Shown: positions 18,410 to 28,160, numbered from the stretch's first letter. The stretch is DNA of 64,000 bases from Xanthomonas sp. DAR 34887 (GCF_041245805.1 NZ_CP162490.1:2891001-2955000); one strand, 5' to 3'. The notes: generated by a model not told the origin, from the sequence alone. Program-made: numbers and translations.

Positions 18410-20677
18410 TTACGGTGCATCGCCATAGAAAATGCCTCGACCGCCGGTGGCGAAATAGACGCGGCCGACCACGCGCGGGTCGCCGGTGACAGCGTAGGGG
18501 CGGCCGAAGCGGTGCGCGTCGTCGTCGATCCGCTGCCAGTGCTGGCCCTCGTCCGCGGAACGGAACAGCCCGCCGACGCCATCCACGCTGCCGGCGAGGA
18601 ACAGCATCGGCGCGGCGCCATCGCGCGGCGCCCGGCCCAGACCCAGCGAGCGCGCCTCGTCCACCTTCGACAGCACGGTCAGGCCACCGTCCTGCCAGCG
18701 CATCACGCCATGGCTGGGGCTGGCCAGGTAGACCACGCCGGCGCGCGCCGGGTCCGGACGCAGCTGCGGGCGGGTGCGTTCGGCAGCGGACGGCACGCCG
18801 ACCTCGACGCCGCTGTCGCGGAACCGGCGCCCGCCGTCCTCGCTGAGAAAGAAGCGGCCGCTGGCCGCATCCACTGCGTACCAGCGCTGCGGATCGACCC
18901 GGTCGGCCTCGATCAGCAAGCTGCCCGAGGAACCTTCCACACGCTGCCACTGCCGGCCCCAATCGTCGCTGGCCCAGGCGCTGCCGCCATTGCGCGGCGA
19001 CCAGATCACGCGGCTGCCGTCGGCGTTGATCGCGATATGCCCGGCGCCCTCGCCCACCGGCGGCTCGCTGGCGAATGCGGTCCAACTGGCGCCGCCGTCG
19101 CGCGACCAGGCGGCACGCACCTCGCCGTTGCGCCGCTCGCGCAGGGTGCCGCTGCGCACCACCAGTTGCGGCGCTTGCCCGGCGGCATCGATGCTCTCGC
19201 CGTTGGTCAGCCGCGGCCCGGCGAACTGCGATTGCACGCGGTCCACGCGATCGTGGCGGAAGCCATCGATGTCGCCGAGCGCGCTGAGCAAATGCGCGCC
19301 CTGCGCCGGACTGAGCAGGTCCAGCGGCACCGTTTCCTCCAGCCCGGCATCGGCGAACCACCATTGCACCACGCCATCGGCGTCATCGAACGCGCGCAGG
19401 TTGCGCGAGGCCCAAATGCCGTAGCCGGTGACGAACAGCGCGCGGTCGCTGTCGAACGGATCGATCGCCAGCGACGCCATCCAGTGCGGGCGCGCCTGCG
19501 CGGTCCACGGCGCGGCGTCGTGTTCGAAGCGCGAGCGCGGGAACAGCGCTGACCAAGTGCGTCCGCCATCGGTACTGCGGTAGATGTCGTCGCCCGGCTG
19601 GTAGCGGCGGAAGGTGCTGGCGAGCAGCGTCTGCGGCTGGCGCGGGTCCACCGCCACCGCGCCCCAACCGAAGCCCGGCCCGCTGCGCGGTTGCGGCACC
19701 GGGGTGATGTCGGTCCAGCGTGCGGCGACCGGTTCGTACTTCCAGACCGCGCCGTCGGCCATCAGGTCCGGACCCGGTTGGTCGCCATAGCTGAGGTAGT
19801 AGATGCCGGCACTGGACCGGACCATGTGGCTGGGGCGCAATCCGGTCGGCTGCCCCGGCACCGGCCGCCAGCTGCGCCCGCCATCCGCGGACTCGAACAG
19901 GCTGTGTTCCGGCGTGGACACGCCGACGTAGATCCGCTGCGAGGCGCCACCGCCGGCCGCGCTGGCCGGATCGAACAGCACGAAGGCGATGCCCACCTGC
20001 TGGCGGCGTCCGGCGTGGTTGACCGCGCTCGCCGACGGCCCGGTGGCGACCGCCGGAAACGACGCCACCCGCTGCCAGTGCGCGCCGCGGTCGGCGCTGC
20101 GCCACAGGCCGGCATCGCGCGAGCCGAGCAGCAATACGCTGCCATCGTTGGGATCCACCGCGAGCCGTTCGCCGTTGCCGCGGCCCAGTTCGTTGCCGCC
20201 CAGCTTGAACGGCAGATCGGTGCGCACGAAGCTGCGCCCCTGGTCGTGCGAATGCAGCAGCGCGGCGTTGCCGGCGCGCTCGTGCAGATAGGTGCCCGCG
20301 GCCAGGTACAGCGCCTGCGGATCGTGCGGGTCGATCGCGAACGCATCGATGCCCATCAGGTTCTGGTCGGCCGGGCCGAGCCAGTCGGTCAAGGCGACCC
20401 ACTGCGCGGACGCGGCGTCCCAGCGGTAGGCGCCACCGACGTCGGTGCGCGCATACAGCAGGCCCTGCTGCGCCGGGTGGAACAGCAGGCCGCTGACGAA
20501 GCCGCCGCCGCCGATGGCGACGCTGCGGAACTGGTACGGCAGCGACGGCGCGGCGAGTGCCGGAACCGCGCTGCACAGCAAGGCCAGCAACAGCGTCCGC
20601 CAGGCCAGACGCAACCGCCCGGCACGCTGCACCGTGCCAGGCAGTGCGTCGGATCCTAGCAAGCGATGTTGCCGCAT
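18410..20677 (-). CDS. GH74 endo-xyloglucanase
   Basis: A 755-residue family 74 enzyme that would cleave the xyloglucan backbone outside the cell or at the surface. After a signal ending in VPALAA near residue 42, the family start GGGGFVSGLLFHP is followed by YARTDVGGAYRWD with the catalytic Asp79. Several Asp-box repeats of the two beta-propellers are visible (SADRGAHW, SADGGRSW, STDGGRTW, SRDGGASW, SADEGQHW), and GFGWGAVAVDPRQPQ precedes the second half. The frame is open to 20716; the ATG at 20677 is preferred because GGAGTAGGG precedes it at a suitable distance. No carbohydrate-binding module is attached. It lies 100 bases downstream of the first receptor gene. Confidence 0.93.
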   Translation of the reverse strand: MRQHRLLGSDALPGTVQRAGRLRLAWRTLLLALLCSAVPALAAPSLPYQFRSVAIGGGGFVSGLLFHPAQQGLLYARTDVGGAYRWDAASAQWVALTDWLGPADQNLMGIDAFAIDPHDPQALYLAAGTYLHERAGNAALLHSHDQGRSFVRTDLPFKLGGNELGRGNGERLAVDPNDGSVLLLGSRDAGLWRSADRGAHWQRVASFPAVATGPSASAVNHAGRRQQVGIAFVLFDPASAAGGGASQRIYVGVSTPEHSLFESADGGRSWRPVPGQPTGLRPSHMVRSSAGIYYLSYGDQPGPDLMADGAVWKYEPVAARWTDITPVPQPRSGPGFGWGAVAVDPRQPQTLLASTFRRYQPGDDIYRSTDGGRTWSALFPRSRFEHDAAPWTAQARPHWMASLAIDPFDSDRALFVTGYGIWASRNLRAFDDADGVVQWWFADAGLEETVPLDLLSPAQGAHLLSALGDIDGFRHDRVDRVQSQFAGPRLTNGESIDAAGQAPQLVVRSGTLRERRNGEVRAAWSRDGGASWTAFASEPPVGEGAGHIAINADGSRVIWSPRNGGSAWASDDWGRQWQRVEGSSGSLLIEADRVDPQRWYAVDAASGRFFLSEDGGRRFRDSGVEVGVPSAAERTRPQLRPDPARAGVVYLASPSHGVMRWQDGGLTVLSKVDEARSLGLGRAPRDGAAPMLFLAGSVDGVGGLFRSADEGQHWQRIDDDAHRFGRPYAVTGDPRVVGRVYFATGGRGIFYGDAP

Positions 20678-20777
20678 CGTGCGCCCTACTCCGATTGCAA
20701 CCGACGGCCGCGCCATCGGCAGGAAAGCTCCGCTCCGGTCACGCAGCGCGCGCCGGAGCGGATCGACTGCGCCGTGC

Positions 20778-23510
20778 TCAGAAGCTGGCGCGCAGGGTCA
20801 GGCCGTAACGGCGATCGTTGATCACGAAGTCGCGGTAACGCGATTCCACGCCCAGGTAGCTCTCGTTGCGCGTATCCAGCAGATTGACCCCATCCACCGA
20901 CACCGACCACACGTCGTTGATGTTGTAGCGCACCGACGCGTCCAGCTGACCGAAGCCCTTGTTGTACACCGGCAGATTGCCGGTGCCGTTGCCGGCCGTG
21001 GTCACCAGCCAGTCGCTGCGCCAGTTGTAGGCCACGCGCGCCTGGAAGCGCGACATCTCGTAGCTGAGGATCAGGTTGTAGCTGTTCTTGGACAAGCCCT
21101 GCAATGGCACCGTCAGCGCCTGGCCGTTGGTGTCGGTGGCGGTCGGGCTCGGCGCCTCGCTGTCCACGTAGGTGTAGTTGGCCTGCAGGCCGAAGCCGCT
21201 CAGCCAGCCCGGCAGGAAGTCGAAGAACTGGGTATAGCCCAATTCGGCGCCCTTGATCCTGCCGTCCTTGCCGTTGACCGGACGGGTGATCTCCCAGGTC
21301 TGGCCGCCATAGACTTCCTCGAACACGGCATCGGCGATGAAGCCGTCGACCTTCTTGTAGAACACCGTGCCGTACATCATCGAGCCCTTGCCGAAATACC
21401 ACTCCAGCGCGGTGTCGAACTGGTCGGCCTTCATCGGCCGCAGGTCCGGATTGCCGGCCGAGCCGGTGCGGCGGGTGGTGCCGTCGTTGCCGGTGGCGGT
21501 GCCCAGGCTGAGGTTCGGGTTGAGCTCGTTGAGATCCGGACGCGAGATGCCGCGCGAGGCGGCGAAGCGCCACTGCAGCGTGTCGGTGAGCATCCACCGC
21601 AGGTTCAGGCTCGGCAGCACATCGGTGTAGGTCTGCTGCACGTCCACCGGCAGCAGGCCGCCGCCCTCGGCGTCGGTGCCGGTGCGCACGCCCTGCGAAT
21701 CGACCTTGGTGCGCACGATGCGCAGGCCGATGTTGCCGTCGAACGGAATCGCGCCGCCGTCCACGCCGAAGCGCAGCACGCCGTAGGCGGCGTAGGTCTT
21801 CTCGCCCTGGCCGTTGATGTTGTTCGGCGCGAAGGTCAGCGGCGAGGCGCCGAACACCTTCAACGCTTCCGCATAGTTGTCGACCAGCGTGTCAGACGGG
21901 GTCAGCCTGGGGCCGAAGGTCTGCGAATCGCCGCGGAAGAAATCGGTGATCGGATTCTGCATCACCTGCGCGTCCGGGTACTGCGAGAACGGCGCGCCCA
22001 GGTACATGTAGCGCCACACGTTGCCCTTGTTCTGCGCATCGCGGTCGGTATAGCGCACGCCGGCCTTGAAGCTGCGCGCGAAGCTGTCGTCGAACGCCAG
22101 GTCCATGTCGCTGCGCCAGGCGAACTCGGTGGCCTTGTTGTCGTCCTTGTTGTCCAGGTGGAACTTCCAGCCGCTGTAGTTGGCCTGGTCGGCCAGGTAG
22201 CCCGGGTTGCCGGCGGCATCGGTCACCGACAGGCGCGGCAGGTCGCCGCGGAAGTCGATGGTGTACAGCGGCGTGGTGTCCATGCCGGTGCCGAGGATGT
22301 AGCGCGTGCCCTTGGTGGTGGCGTCGATGTACTGGAAATCGGTGCTCAGGGTCAGGTTCGGCGACACCGTCCACTTGGCGCCCAGCGAGTAATCGGTGGT
22401 CACCGAATGGCGCTCGGTCAGGCTGGTGTTGGAATCGGCCGGGGTGTTCTGGAAGGTGCCGCTGACGAACTCGTTGCGGTCGTTGACCACGATGTCGTCG
22501 TAGCCCTGCATCGGGTTCTGCCCGGTGTAGGCGAAAAACGAGTAGTCGTGCCAGCGGAAATCGTAGTCCGAGCGCAATACCTGCGCGGTGACCTCGAGGT
22601 CGTCGTTCGGTCGCCACTGCAGCGCGAACGCGCCGGTCTTGCGCTTGCGCTCGCCGACCGTGGTGTTGGTGCCGGCGCCGTGCGGAACCGAGATCTCCTG
22701 GCCTTCGTAGCCCGGCAGATCGGTCTGCGTGTACCACGGCTCGATGGAGATGGTGTCCTGGCGGAACGGGCTGGTCTGCTGCGAGTAGTTCACCAGCAGG
22801 CCGATCTCGCCGATCCCGGTCTGCCAGCGGTCGCTGTACATGCCCGAGAACGCCGGCTTGCTGTCGTCGGCCAGGTCGTAGTGGTTGTACTGCACGCTGC
22901 CGGCGATCTTGCGCCCGTCGTAGTCGAACGGCAGGCGCGTGCGCAGGTCGACAGTGCCGCCCAGGCCGCCTTCGATCATGTCCGCGGACGGATTCTTGTA
23001 GACGTTGACGCCCGCCAGCAGTTCGGCCGACACGTCTTCGAAACTCAGGCCGCGACCATCGTTGGCGGTGAAGATGTCGCGGCCGTTGAGCTCGGTGCGG
23101 ACCTGGGTCAGGCCGCGGATCGCGATGCTGCTGCCCTCGCCGTAGTTGCGCGCGATCTGCACGCCGGAAATGCGCTGCAGCGCCTCGGCGACATTGTTGT
23201 CGGGCAGCTTGCCGATGTCCTCGGCCACGATCGAATCGACGATCTGCTCGGAATTCTGCTTGACCAGCTGCGCCTTGGTGACGCTGCTGCGGGTGCCGCT
23301 GACCTGCACCGTATCCAGCTGTGTCGTGGCAGCGTCGGCCTGCGCAGGCGCGACCTGCTCGGCTTGCTGGGCCTGCGCGGCGGACGCGGCGACCAGCGCG
23401 GCGACGGCCAGGGCGATGGCGGAACGGCGCACGCCGCAGCCGGAAATCGAACGGGTAGAACGGAGCGCCACGGTCCGCGCACGCGGACAATGGCTATGGG
23501 GCGCTGACAT
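20778..23510 (-). CDS. TonB-dependent receptor, xyloglucan fragment uptake (proximal)
   Basis: A 910-residue outer-membrane receptor of the TonB-Xanth-Caul type, expected to import xyloglucan oligosaccharides with TonB energy. It has a signal ending ASAAQAQ, a short TonB-box-like DTVQVSG segment, a plug domain (EQIVDSIVAEDIGKLPD, ALQRISGVQI, IEGGLGGTVDLRTR) and a long beta-barrel ending in YGLTLRASF with the terminal aromatic residue. The ATG at 23510 follows a GGGAGGGAAG ribosome site in a leader nearly identical to that of the second receptor. It is first in line before GH74. The ligand is inferred from the locus, not from the protein. Confidence 0.9.
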   Translation of the reverse strand: MSAPHSHCPRARTVALRSTRSISGCGVRRSAIALAVAALVAASAAQAQQAEQVAPAQADAATTQLDTVQVSGTRSSVTKAQLVKQNSEQIVDSIVAEDIGKLPDNNVAEALQRISGVQIARNYGEGSSIAIRGLTQVRTELNGRDIFTANDGRGLSFEDVSAELLAGVNVYKNPSADMIEGGLGGTVDLRTRLPFDYDGRKIAGSVQYNHYDLADDSKPAFSGMYSDRWQTGIGEIGLLVNYSQQTSPFRQDTISIEPWYTQTDLPGYEGQEISVPHGAGTNTTVGERKRKTGAFALQWRPNDDLEVTAQVLRSDYDFRWHDYSFFAYTGQNPMQGYDDIVVNDRNEFVSGTFQNTPADSNTSLTERHSVTTDYSLGAKWTVSPNLTLSTDFQYIDATTKGTRYILGTGMDTTPLYTIDFRGDLPRLSVTDAAGNPGYLADQANYSGWKFHLDNKDDNKATEFAWRSDMDLAFDDSFARSFKAGVRYTDRDAQNKGNVWRYMYLGAPFSQYPDAQVMQNPITDFFRGDSQTFGPRLTPSDTLVDNYAEALKVFGASPLTFAPNNINGQGEKTYAAYGVLRFGVDGGAIPFDGNIGLRIVRTKVDSQGVRTGTDAEGGGLLPVDVQQTYTDVLPSLNLRWMLTDTLQWRFAASRGISRPDLNELNPNLSLGTATGNDGTTRRTGSAGNPDLRPMKADQFDTALEWYFGKGSMMYGTVFYKKVDGFIADAVFEEVYGGQTWEITRPVNGKDGRIKGAELGYTQFFDFLPGWLSGFGLQANYTYVDSEAPSPTATDTNGQALTVPLQGLSKNSYNLILSYEMSRFQARVAYNWRSDWLVTTAGNGTGNLPVYNKGFGQLDASVRYNINDVWSVSVDGVNLLDTRNESYLGVESRYRDFVINDRRYGLTLRASF

Positions 23511-23712
23511 GGTGCTTCCCTCCCAGGACACATGTACCAACGATTCGGCGATCGTGCCGAGGGCAACGTCGCCGCTTCTAAGTTGTCCGGCCGCACCTGC
23601 CGAAATGGGTGCTGACCGCAAGTCGGACGCGAACGGGGGTGCCGCAGCGCGCACGCGATCGAAGACGATCACGACTCGAAGCTGAGAATAGGTCGCAGTA
23701 TCCATGCCATCC

Positions 23713-23744
23713 AATGAAATATTTACGCTTAGCTATACGTTTTC
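23713..23744 (-). promoter_or_regulatory. Putative operator upstream of the proximal receptor gene
   Basis: The minus strand contains the imperfect palindrome ACGTATAGCTAAGCGT, with 12 of 16 positions symmetrical around AGCT, flanked by GAAA and by ATTTCATT. The flanking and core bases match a site upstream of the second receptor gene at about 24 of 32 positions. It lies roughly 200 bp before the ATG at 23510. The remainder of the 392-bp gap between the two receptor genes holds the leader and a terminator; no gene is seen in it. Confidence 0.55.
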
Positions 23745-23836
23745 CACATACGAAAAAGCAGTCCACCCGTAAACAGCCACCCCCTCGCTGCAGAACGCCT
23801 GCGCTTTGGCGCCCGCCGGACGCAGCGGCAACGCCA

Positions 23837-23876
23837 TAAAAAAACCCGCATGCGTGCGTCACTCACGCATGCGGGC
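23837..23876 (-). terminator. Terminator between the two receptor genes
   Basis: On the minus strand CCCGCATGCGTG, a short loop, CACGCATGCGGG and a run of T form a strong rho-independent terminator 27 bases past the stop of the distal receptor gene. It implies that the two receptor genes are separate transcripts, at least in part. Confidence 0.88.
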
Positions 23877-23902
23877 CGAGGACAGCATCGTGCCGAAGTC
23901 GC

Positions 23903-26827
23903 TTACCAGTTGGCGCGCAAAACCAGCGAGTAGCGGCGGTCGTTGACGAACCAGCTGCGCGTGTACAGGTGGTTGTCGACCTCGCCGTCGGCATAGGAGG
24001 TCGGCCCCATCAACACCTTGGTCACGGTATCGGTCAAGTTGTTGGCCTGGATGCCGAGCTGCAGGTGCGGCGTGAAGCGATAGAACACCGAGGCGTCGAG
24101 CTGGCCGTAGTCGTCCGCCCAGGTCGGCAGCTTGGTCGCCACGTCGCTGGCGGTCAGCAGGTAGCGCGAACGCCAGTTGTAGGCCAGGCGCACCGACAAC
24201 GGCCCTTTCTCGTAGATGCCGGCGAGGTTGTAGCTGCGCCGCGACAGGCCTTCGAGCGGCAGGCTCACACCGGTGACGGTGGTCTGCGTGTAGGGATCGG
24301 TCGCGGAATTGACGCCGCCACTGCTGTCCACGAAGGTGAAGTTGGCATTGACGCCGAAGCCGCTCAGCCAGCCCGGCCACGAGTCGAAGAACTGCGTGTA
24401 GCCGTATTCGAAACCGCGGATGCGGCCCTTGGCCATGTTGTAGGGCCGCGTCACCAGCCAGTCCTGGCCGCCGTAGGTCTCGGTGGTGGTCTGGGTGGAG
24501 AAGTAGTCCTTGACGCTCTTGTAGAACAGGGTCAGGTACATCATGTCGCTGGTGTCGAAATACCATTCCAGCGCGGTGTCGTACTGGTTGGCCTTCATTG
24601 GCTTGAGGTCCGGGTTGCCCGCGGTGCCGGTCCACTTGGACACCGTGCCGTCGTCCTCGGTGGTCGCCGCCAGCAGCAGATACGGCTGCAACTGGGTGTA
24701 GTCCGGACGCGCCATCGCCTTGGACGCGGCGATGCGCCACTGCAGCGCATCGGAGAACTTGAAGCGCATGTTGAAGCTCGGCAGGACATTGGTGTAACTG
24801 CCCTGCGCGTTGTTGGGGAAGTACTGCCCGGTGTACTGCGCCTTGAGCGCGTCCGAGCCTGCGGTGGCCGACAGGTCGGGGAACTGGCCGTAGCCGGTGG
24901 CCTCGGTCTTGGTCTGCACGATGCGCACGCCGATGTTGCCGTCCACCGGCACGCCCAGCGCGTCGTCGTTGCCGAAGTACATCACCGCGTAGGCGGCCTG
25001 GGTGCGTTCGAACTGGCGGTTGGTATCCTGCAGCTGGTACTGGTCCGGCGCCCAGCCCCAACCGCGCAGCGCCACGATCTGCTCGATCAGCTTGGAGGTG
25101 CCGGCGTAGTCCTTGACCGCAGCGTTGCTGGGAAAGTACAGGCTGTTGGGCACGCTGATCTTGCCGCGGAACAGGTTGGAGTACGAGTACAGCTGCGAGG
25201 ACGAGGTCATGTAGCTGGCCAGGTCGGCCAGGCCGGTGCTGGTTTCGGGAATCGTCGCCCAGTTGTCGCTGATCACGCCCCAGTTGTAGCCGGAGTTCTT
25301 GTTGGTCTGGGTGCGCGAAGTACCGCGGATACCGGCGCGGAAGGTGCGCAGCCACGGATTGTCGTCGTAGGTGTATTCCAGGTCGAAGCGCGTGGCCAGC
25401 TCGCGGCCGCGGTTCTTCGCCAGGTGGTCCATCGCCGCGCTCCAGAAATAATTGGAGGGGTCGGAGGTATAGCTGGTGTCGGCGATCGACACCGACGGGT
25501 ACTTGCCGCTCAGGTCGAAGGTCAGGCCCGGCAGGTAGACCGAACTGAACAGGGTGAAGTCCAGCGAATCGCTTTCCGACTGCACCAGCTGCATGTCGCC
25601 GCGCACCGTGAGGTTGCTGGTGAGCTTGTGGGTGAAGCCGCCGGACAGGTCGGAGGTGGTGGTGCTCTGCTGCGCGTAGCGGTTGTCGGTGTAGAAGCGC
25701 ACGCCATCGTTGCCGGTGACGTTGCCGCGCCAGGAACTGGACACCGGCGAGCCGCTGACGAAGCGGCCGTCGGCGTCGTAGGTGAAGGTGGTGCCGGGCG
25801 CGGGGCTGATTGCGTTGGTGTCGTCGTTGAAGAACGCCGCGCGCTCCTGCCAGTTCATGTCGTAGGTGGAGCGCATGTACTGCACGTAGATTTCGGTGTC
25901 GTCGCTGGGCCGCCACTGGAACGCGCCGGCCACGCCCTTGCGCTTGCGCTCGAAGTCCAGCTGCCGCCAGTTGACGCCGCCGGGCACGTAGACCTTGTCG
26001 AAATCGGTGCCGGCCAGCAACGCCGCATCGGTGCGGCGCACGAACGGCTCCACCTGGATGCCGTCGCTGCGGGTGGCCAGTTCCGAATAGGCCACGTCCA
26101 ACATCAGGCCCATCTCGCCGACGCCGGTGTTCCAGCGATCGCTGAACAGCAACGAGCCGGACGGCTTGTAGGTCTTGCTGAAGTCGCCGTAGTTCTCGTC
26201 GGCGGTGAAGCCGATTACCCGGCCGGGCTGGTCGAACGGCATGCGCGTGCGCAGGTTGACCGTGCCGCCGAGGCCGCCTTCGATGATCTCGGCCGACGGG
26301 TTCTTGTACACGTCCACCCCGGCCATCAATTCGGCCGGCACGTCCTCGAAACTGAGCCCGCGGCCGCTGGCGGCGCTGAAGCTGTCGCGCCCGTTGAGCT
26401 CGCCGCGCACCTGGGTCATGCCGCGGATCATCACGCCGCTGCCTTCGGCGGAGAAATGGTCGGGATCGTTGCGCGCCATGAAATGGTCGATGGTCACGCC
26501 GCTGACCCGCTGCAGGGTCTCGGTGACGCTGCGGTCGGGCAGCGCGCCGATGTCCTCGGCGCTGACCGAGTCGACGATCTGCTCGGCGTCGTGCTTGATC
26601 GTCTGCGACTTGATCAGGCTGGCGCGCACGCCCTTGACCTCGATCGCGTCGAGCTGGGTGACCGGATCGACGCTTTTCTTCTTGGTGCTGTCCTCGGCGT
26701 CCTGTGCCATCGCCTGCGCGCTCAGCAACAGGCCGATGCTCAGCGCCATGGCCGAACGACGCAACAGACAGGTAGTACGAACCGCTGCGGTCGGCGAGGC
26801 CGGACCACGGTAGTGACGCGATGACAT
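23903..26827 (-). CDS. TonB-dependent receptor, xyloglucan fragment uptake (distal)
   Basis: A 974-residue paralogue of the neighbouring receptor. It has a signal peptide ending AQAMAQDA, a QLDAIEVKGVRASL segment in TonB-box position, a plug with EQIVDSVSAEDIGALPD and IEGGLGGTVNLRTRMPFD, and a barrel ending YSLVLRANW. The ATG at 26827 is preceded by the same GGGAGGGAA leader as its partner. It has its own strong terminator and its own copy of the putative operator upstream, so it is probably a monocistronic gene co-regulated with the hydrolase unit. The two receptors could have different preferred oligosaccharides; the sequence does not tell. Confidence 0.9.
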   Translation of the reverse strand: MSSRHYRGPASPTAAVRTTCLLRRSAMALSIGLLLSAQAMAQDAEDSTKKKSVDPVTQLDAIEVKGVRASLIKSQTIKHDAEQIVDSVSAEDIGALPDRSVTETLQRVSGVTIDHFMARNDPDHFSAEGSGVMIRGMTQVRGELNGRDSFSAASGRGLSFEDVPAELMAGVDVYKNPSAEIIEGGLGGTVNLRTRMPFDQPGRVIGFTADENYGDFSKTYKPSGSLLFSDRWNTGVGEMGLMLDVAYSELATRSDGIQVEPFVRRTDAALLAGTDFDKVYVPGGVNWRQLDFERKRKGVAGAFQWRPSDDTEIYVQYMRSTYDMNWQERAAFFNDDTNAISPAPGTTFTYDADGRFVSGSPVSSSWRGNVTGNDGVRFYTDNRYAQQSTTTSDLSGGFTHKLTSNLTVRGDMQLVQSESDSLDFTLFSSVYLPGLTFDLSGKYPSVSIADTSYTSDPSNYFWSAAMDHLAKNRGRELATRFDLEYTYDDNPWLRTFRAGIRGTSRTQTNKNSGYNWGVISDNWATIPETSTGLADLASYMTSSSQLYSYSNLFRGKISVPNSLYFPSNAAVKDYAGTSKLIEQIVALRGWGWAPDQYQLQDTNRQFERTQAAYAVMYFGNDDALGVPVDGNIGVRIVQTKTEATGYGQFPDLSATAGSDALKAQYTGQYFPNNAQGSYTNVLPSFNMRFKFSDALQWRIAASKAMARPDYTQLQPYLLLAATTEDDGTVSKWTGTAGNPDLKPMKANQYDTALEWYFDTSDMMYLTLFYKSVKDYFSTQTTTETYGGQDWLVTRPYNMAKGRIRGFEYGYTQFFDSWPGWLSGFGVNANFTFVDSSGGVNSATDPYTQTTVTGVSLPLEGLSRRSYNLAGIYEKGPLSVRLAYNWRSRYLLTASDVATKLPTWADDYGQLDASVFYRFTPHLQLGIQANNLTDTVTKVLMGPTSYADGEVDNHLYTRSWFVNDRRYSLVLRANW

Positions 26828-27016
26828 GATGTTTCCCTCCCAGGACACATGCACACACGGACGGCAGTCGCGCGTACGCGCCGCCTTGCTGGTTGTGACG
26901 GCGGCTGGCCAAGGCCGGCTGCCGTATCGCTAGGCGTGGCGGGCATCGCAGTGGAGCGATGCGCCGCGACATCGGTCACGATCGGCTGAGCCTAGAAGTG
27001 AATTTCGCGTTAAGCA

Positions 27017-27049
27017 AATGAAAGTTTCACGCAGAGCTATGTGTTTTTC
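27017..27049 (-). promoter_or_regulatory. Putative operator upstream of the distal receptor gene
   Basis: The minus strand reads ACACATAGCTCTGCGT, again 12 of 16 positions symmetrical around AGCT and flanked by GAAAA and by TTTCATT as at 23713-23744. It lies about 190 bp before the ATG at 26827, the same spacing as in the first copy. The whole 373-bp stretch 26828-27200 shows no gene. Confidence 0.55.
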
Positions 27050-27200
27050 GACTACTTGGAGGGCGCCGAAAAAACTGCCCAGCGAGCCTCGCCAAGCGTC
27101 ACCAGAACATGGTGATGCTTGCCGCCAGATGCCACTCCACGCCATACGCTCCGCACGATCGCCCTGCCCCGATCAGCACACGGCGTCCCCGCAGATCCGA

Positions 27201-28160
27201 TCAGCCCGGCGACCGGTCCGGATACAGCCGCTTGGCGGCGTTGCGCAGCGCCAGCAGGATGCGTTCGGCGCCCGGCGGCAGCATGTAGTCGCGGCGGCGG
27301 ATGATGCCGAACGACTCCATCCGCACCCCCAACGCGATCGGCAGCACGGTCAGCAGCTTGGCCTGCACGTACGGCGCCACCGCGTCGGCCGGCAGCGCCG
27401 CCAGCAGGTCGCTGCCGCGCAGCAGGCTGGTCATCACCGGCAACGACGAGGTCTCGATGACGTTCTGCGGGGTCGGCACGCCGTGCTCCATGAACATCGC
27501 GTCCAGCCGCGCGCGCAGCACGCTGTCCACCGGCGGCAGCACCCAGCCGTAGCGCGCCAGGTCGGCGTGGCGCAGGTCGGCACGCGCCGACAGCGGATGC
27601 CCGGCGCGCGCCACCACCGAATGCGGCTCGTCGGCCAGCGGCTCGAATTCCAGTTCGTCGCCGCCGTACGGGCCGAGGATGCGGCCGATGACGATGTCGA
27701 GCTGGCCATCCAGCAGCTTGGCCACCAGCGGCCGGCTGTAGTCCATCTCCACCCGCACCAGGATGCCGGGGAATTCGCGCTTGACCTCGGCGATCGCCTG
27801 CGGCACCAGGTTGGTGCCCGGATTGACCACGGTGCCGATCGAGACCTGGCCCATGCGCCCCTCGCGCAGCGCGGCGATCTCCTCCTGCGCGCGGCCGATC
27901 TCCGACATCGCCGAACGCGCGCGGCGGATCAGCACCTGCCCGTACCAGGTCGGCTCCACCCCACGCGCGTGCCGCTCGAACAGTTTGACCCCGAGCAGAT
28001 CCTCCATTTCCGCCAGCAGCTTGGACGCCGCCGGCTGGGTCATGCTCGCCGCCTCGGCCGCGCGCAGCACCGAGCGGTGCTCATGCAATTGCAGCAGCAG
28101 CAACAGATGCCGGGTCTTGAGGCGGGCGGCATTGAACCAGGGATTGGCGGCAGCGGTCAT
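27201..28160 (-). CDS. LysR-family regulator of the galactonate operon (GbpR-like)
   Basis: A 319-residue LysR-type regulator. The N-terminal helix-turn-helix (SVLRAAEAASMTQPAASKLLAEMEDLLG) spans about residues 30-60, followed by an effector domain with GTVVNPGTNLVP. Its N-terminus resembles the GbpR/galactose-binding-protein-regulator subgroup, which often responds to sugar acids or galactose. It is transcribed away from dgoA across a 332-bp spacer, the usual arrangement for a LysR protein acting on the divergent operon. The ATG at 28160 was chosen because the frame upstream has no domain and this start gives the usual length. Control of the xyloglucan receptors is possible but unsupported. 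Confidence 0.85.
   Translation of the reverse strand: MTAAANPWFNAARLKTRHLLLLLQLHEHRSVLRAAEAASMTQPAASKLLAEMEDLLGVKLFERHARGVEPTWYGQVLIRRARSAMSEIGRAQEEIAALREGRMGQVSIGTVVNPGTNLVPQAIAEVKREFPGILVRVEMDYSRPLVAKLLDGQLDIVIGRILGPYGGDELEFEPLADEPHSVVARAGHPLSARADLRHADLARYGWVLPPVDSVLRARLDAMFMEHGVPTPQNVIETSSLPVMTSLLRGSDLLAALPADAVAPYVQAKLLTVLPIALGVRMESFGIIRRRDYMLPPGAERILLALRNAAKRLYPDRSPG

Noticed and set aside
20445..26824. Long plus-strand frames opposite the two receptor genes
   Set aside because: Shadow frames; the receptors have full plug and barrel signatures and ribosome sites.
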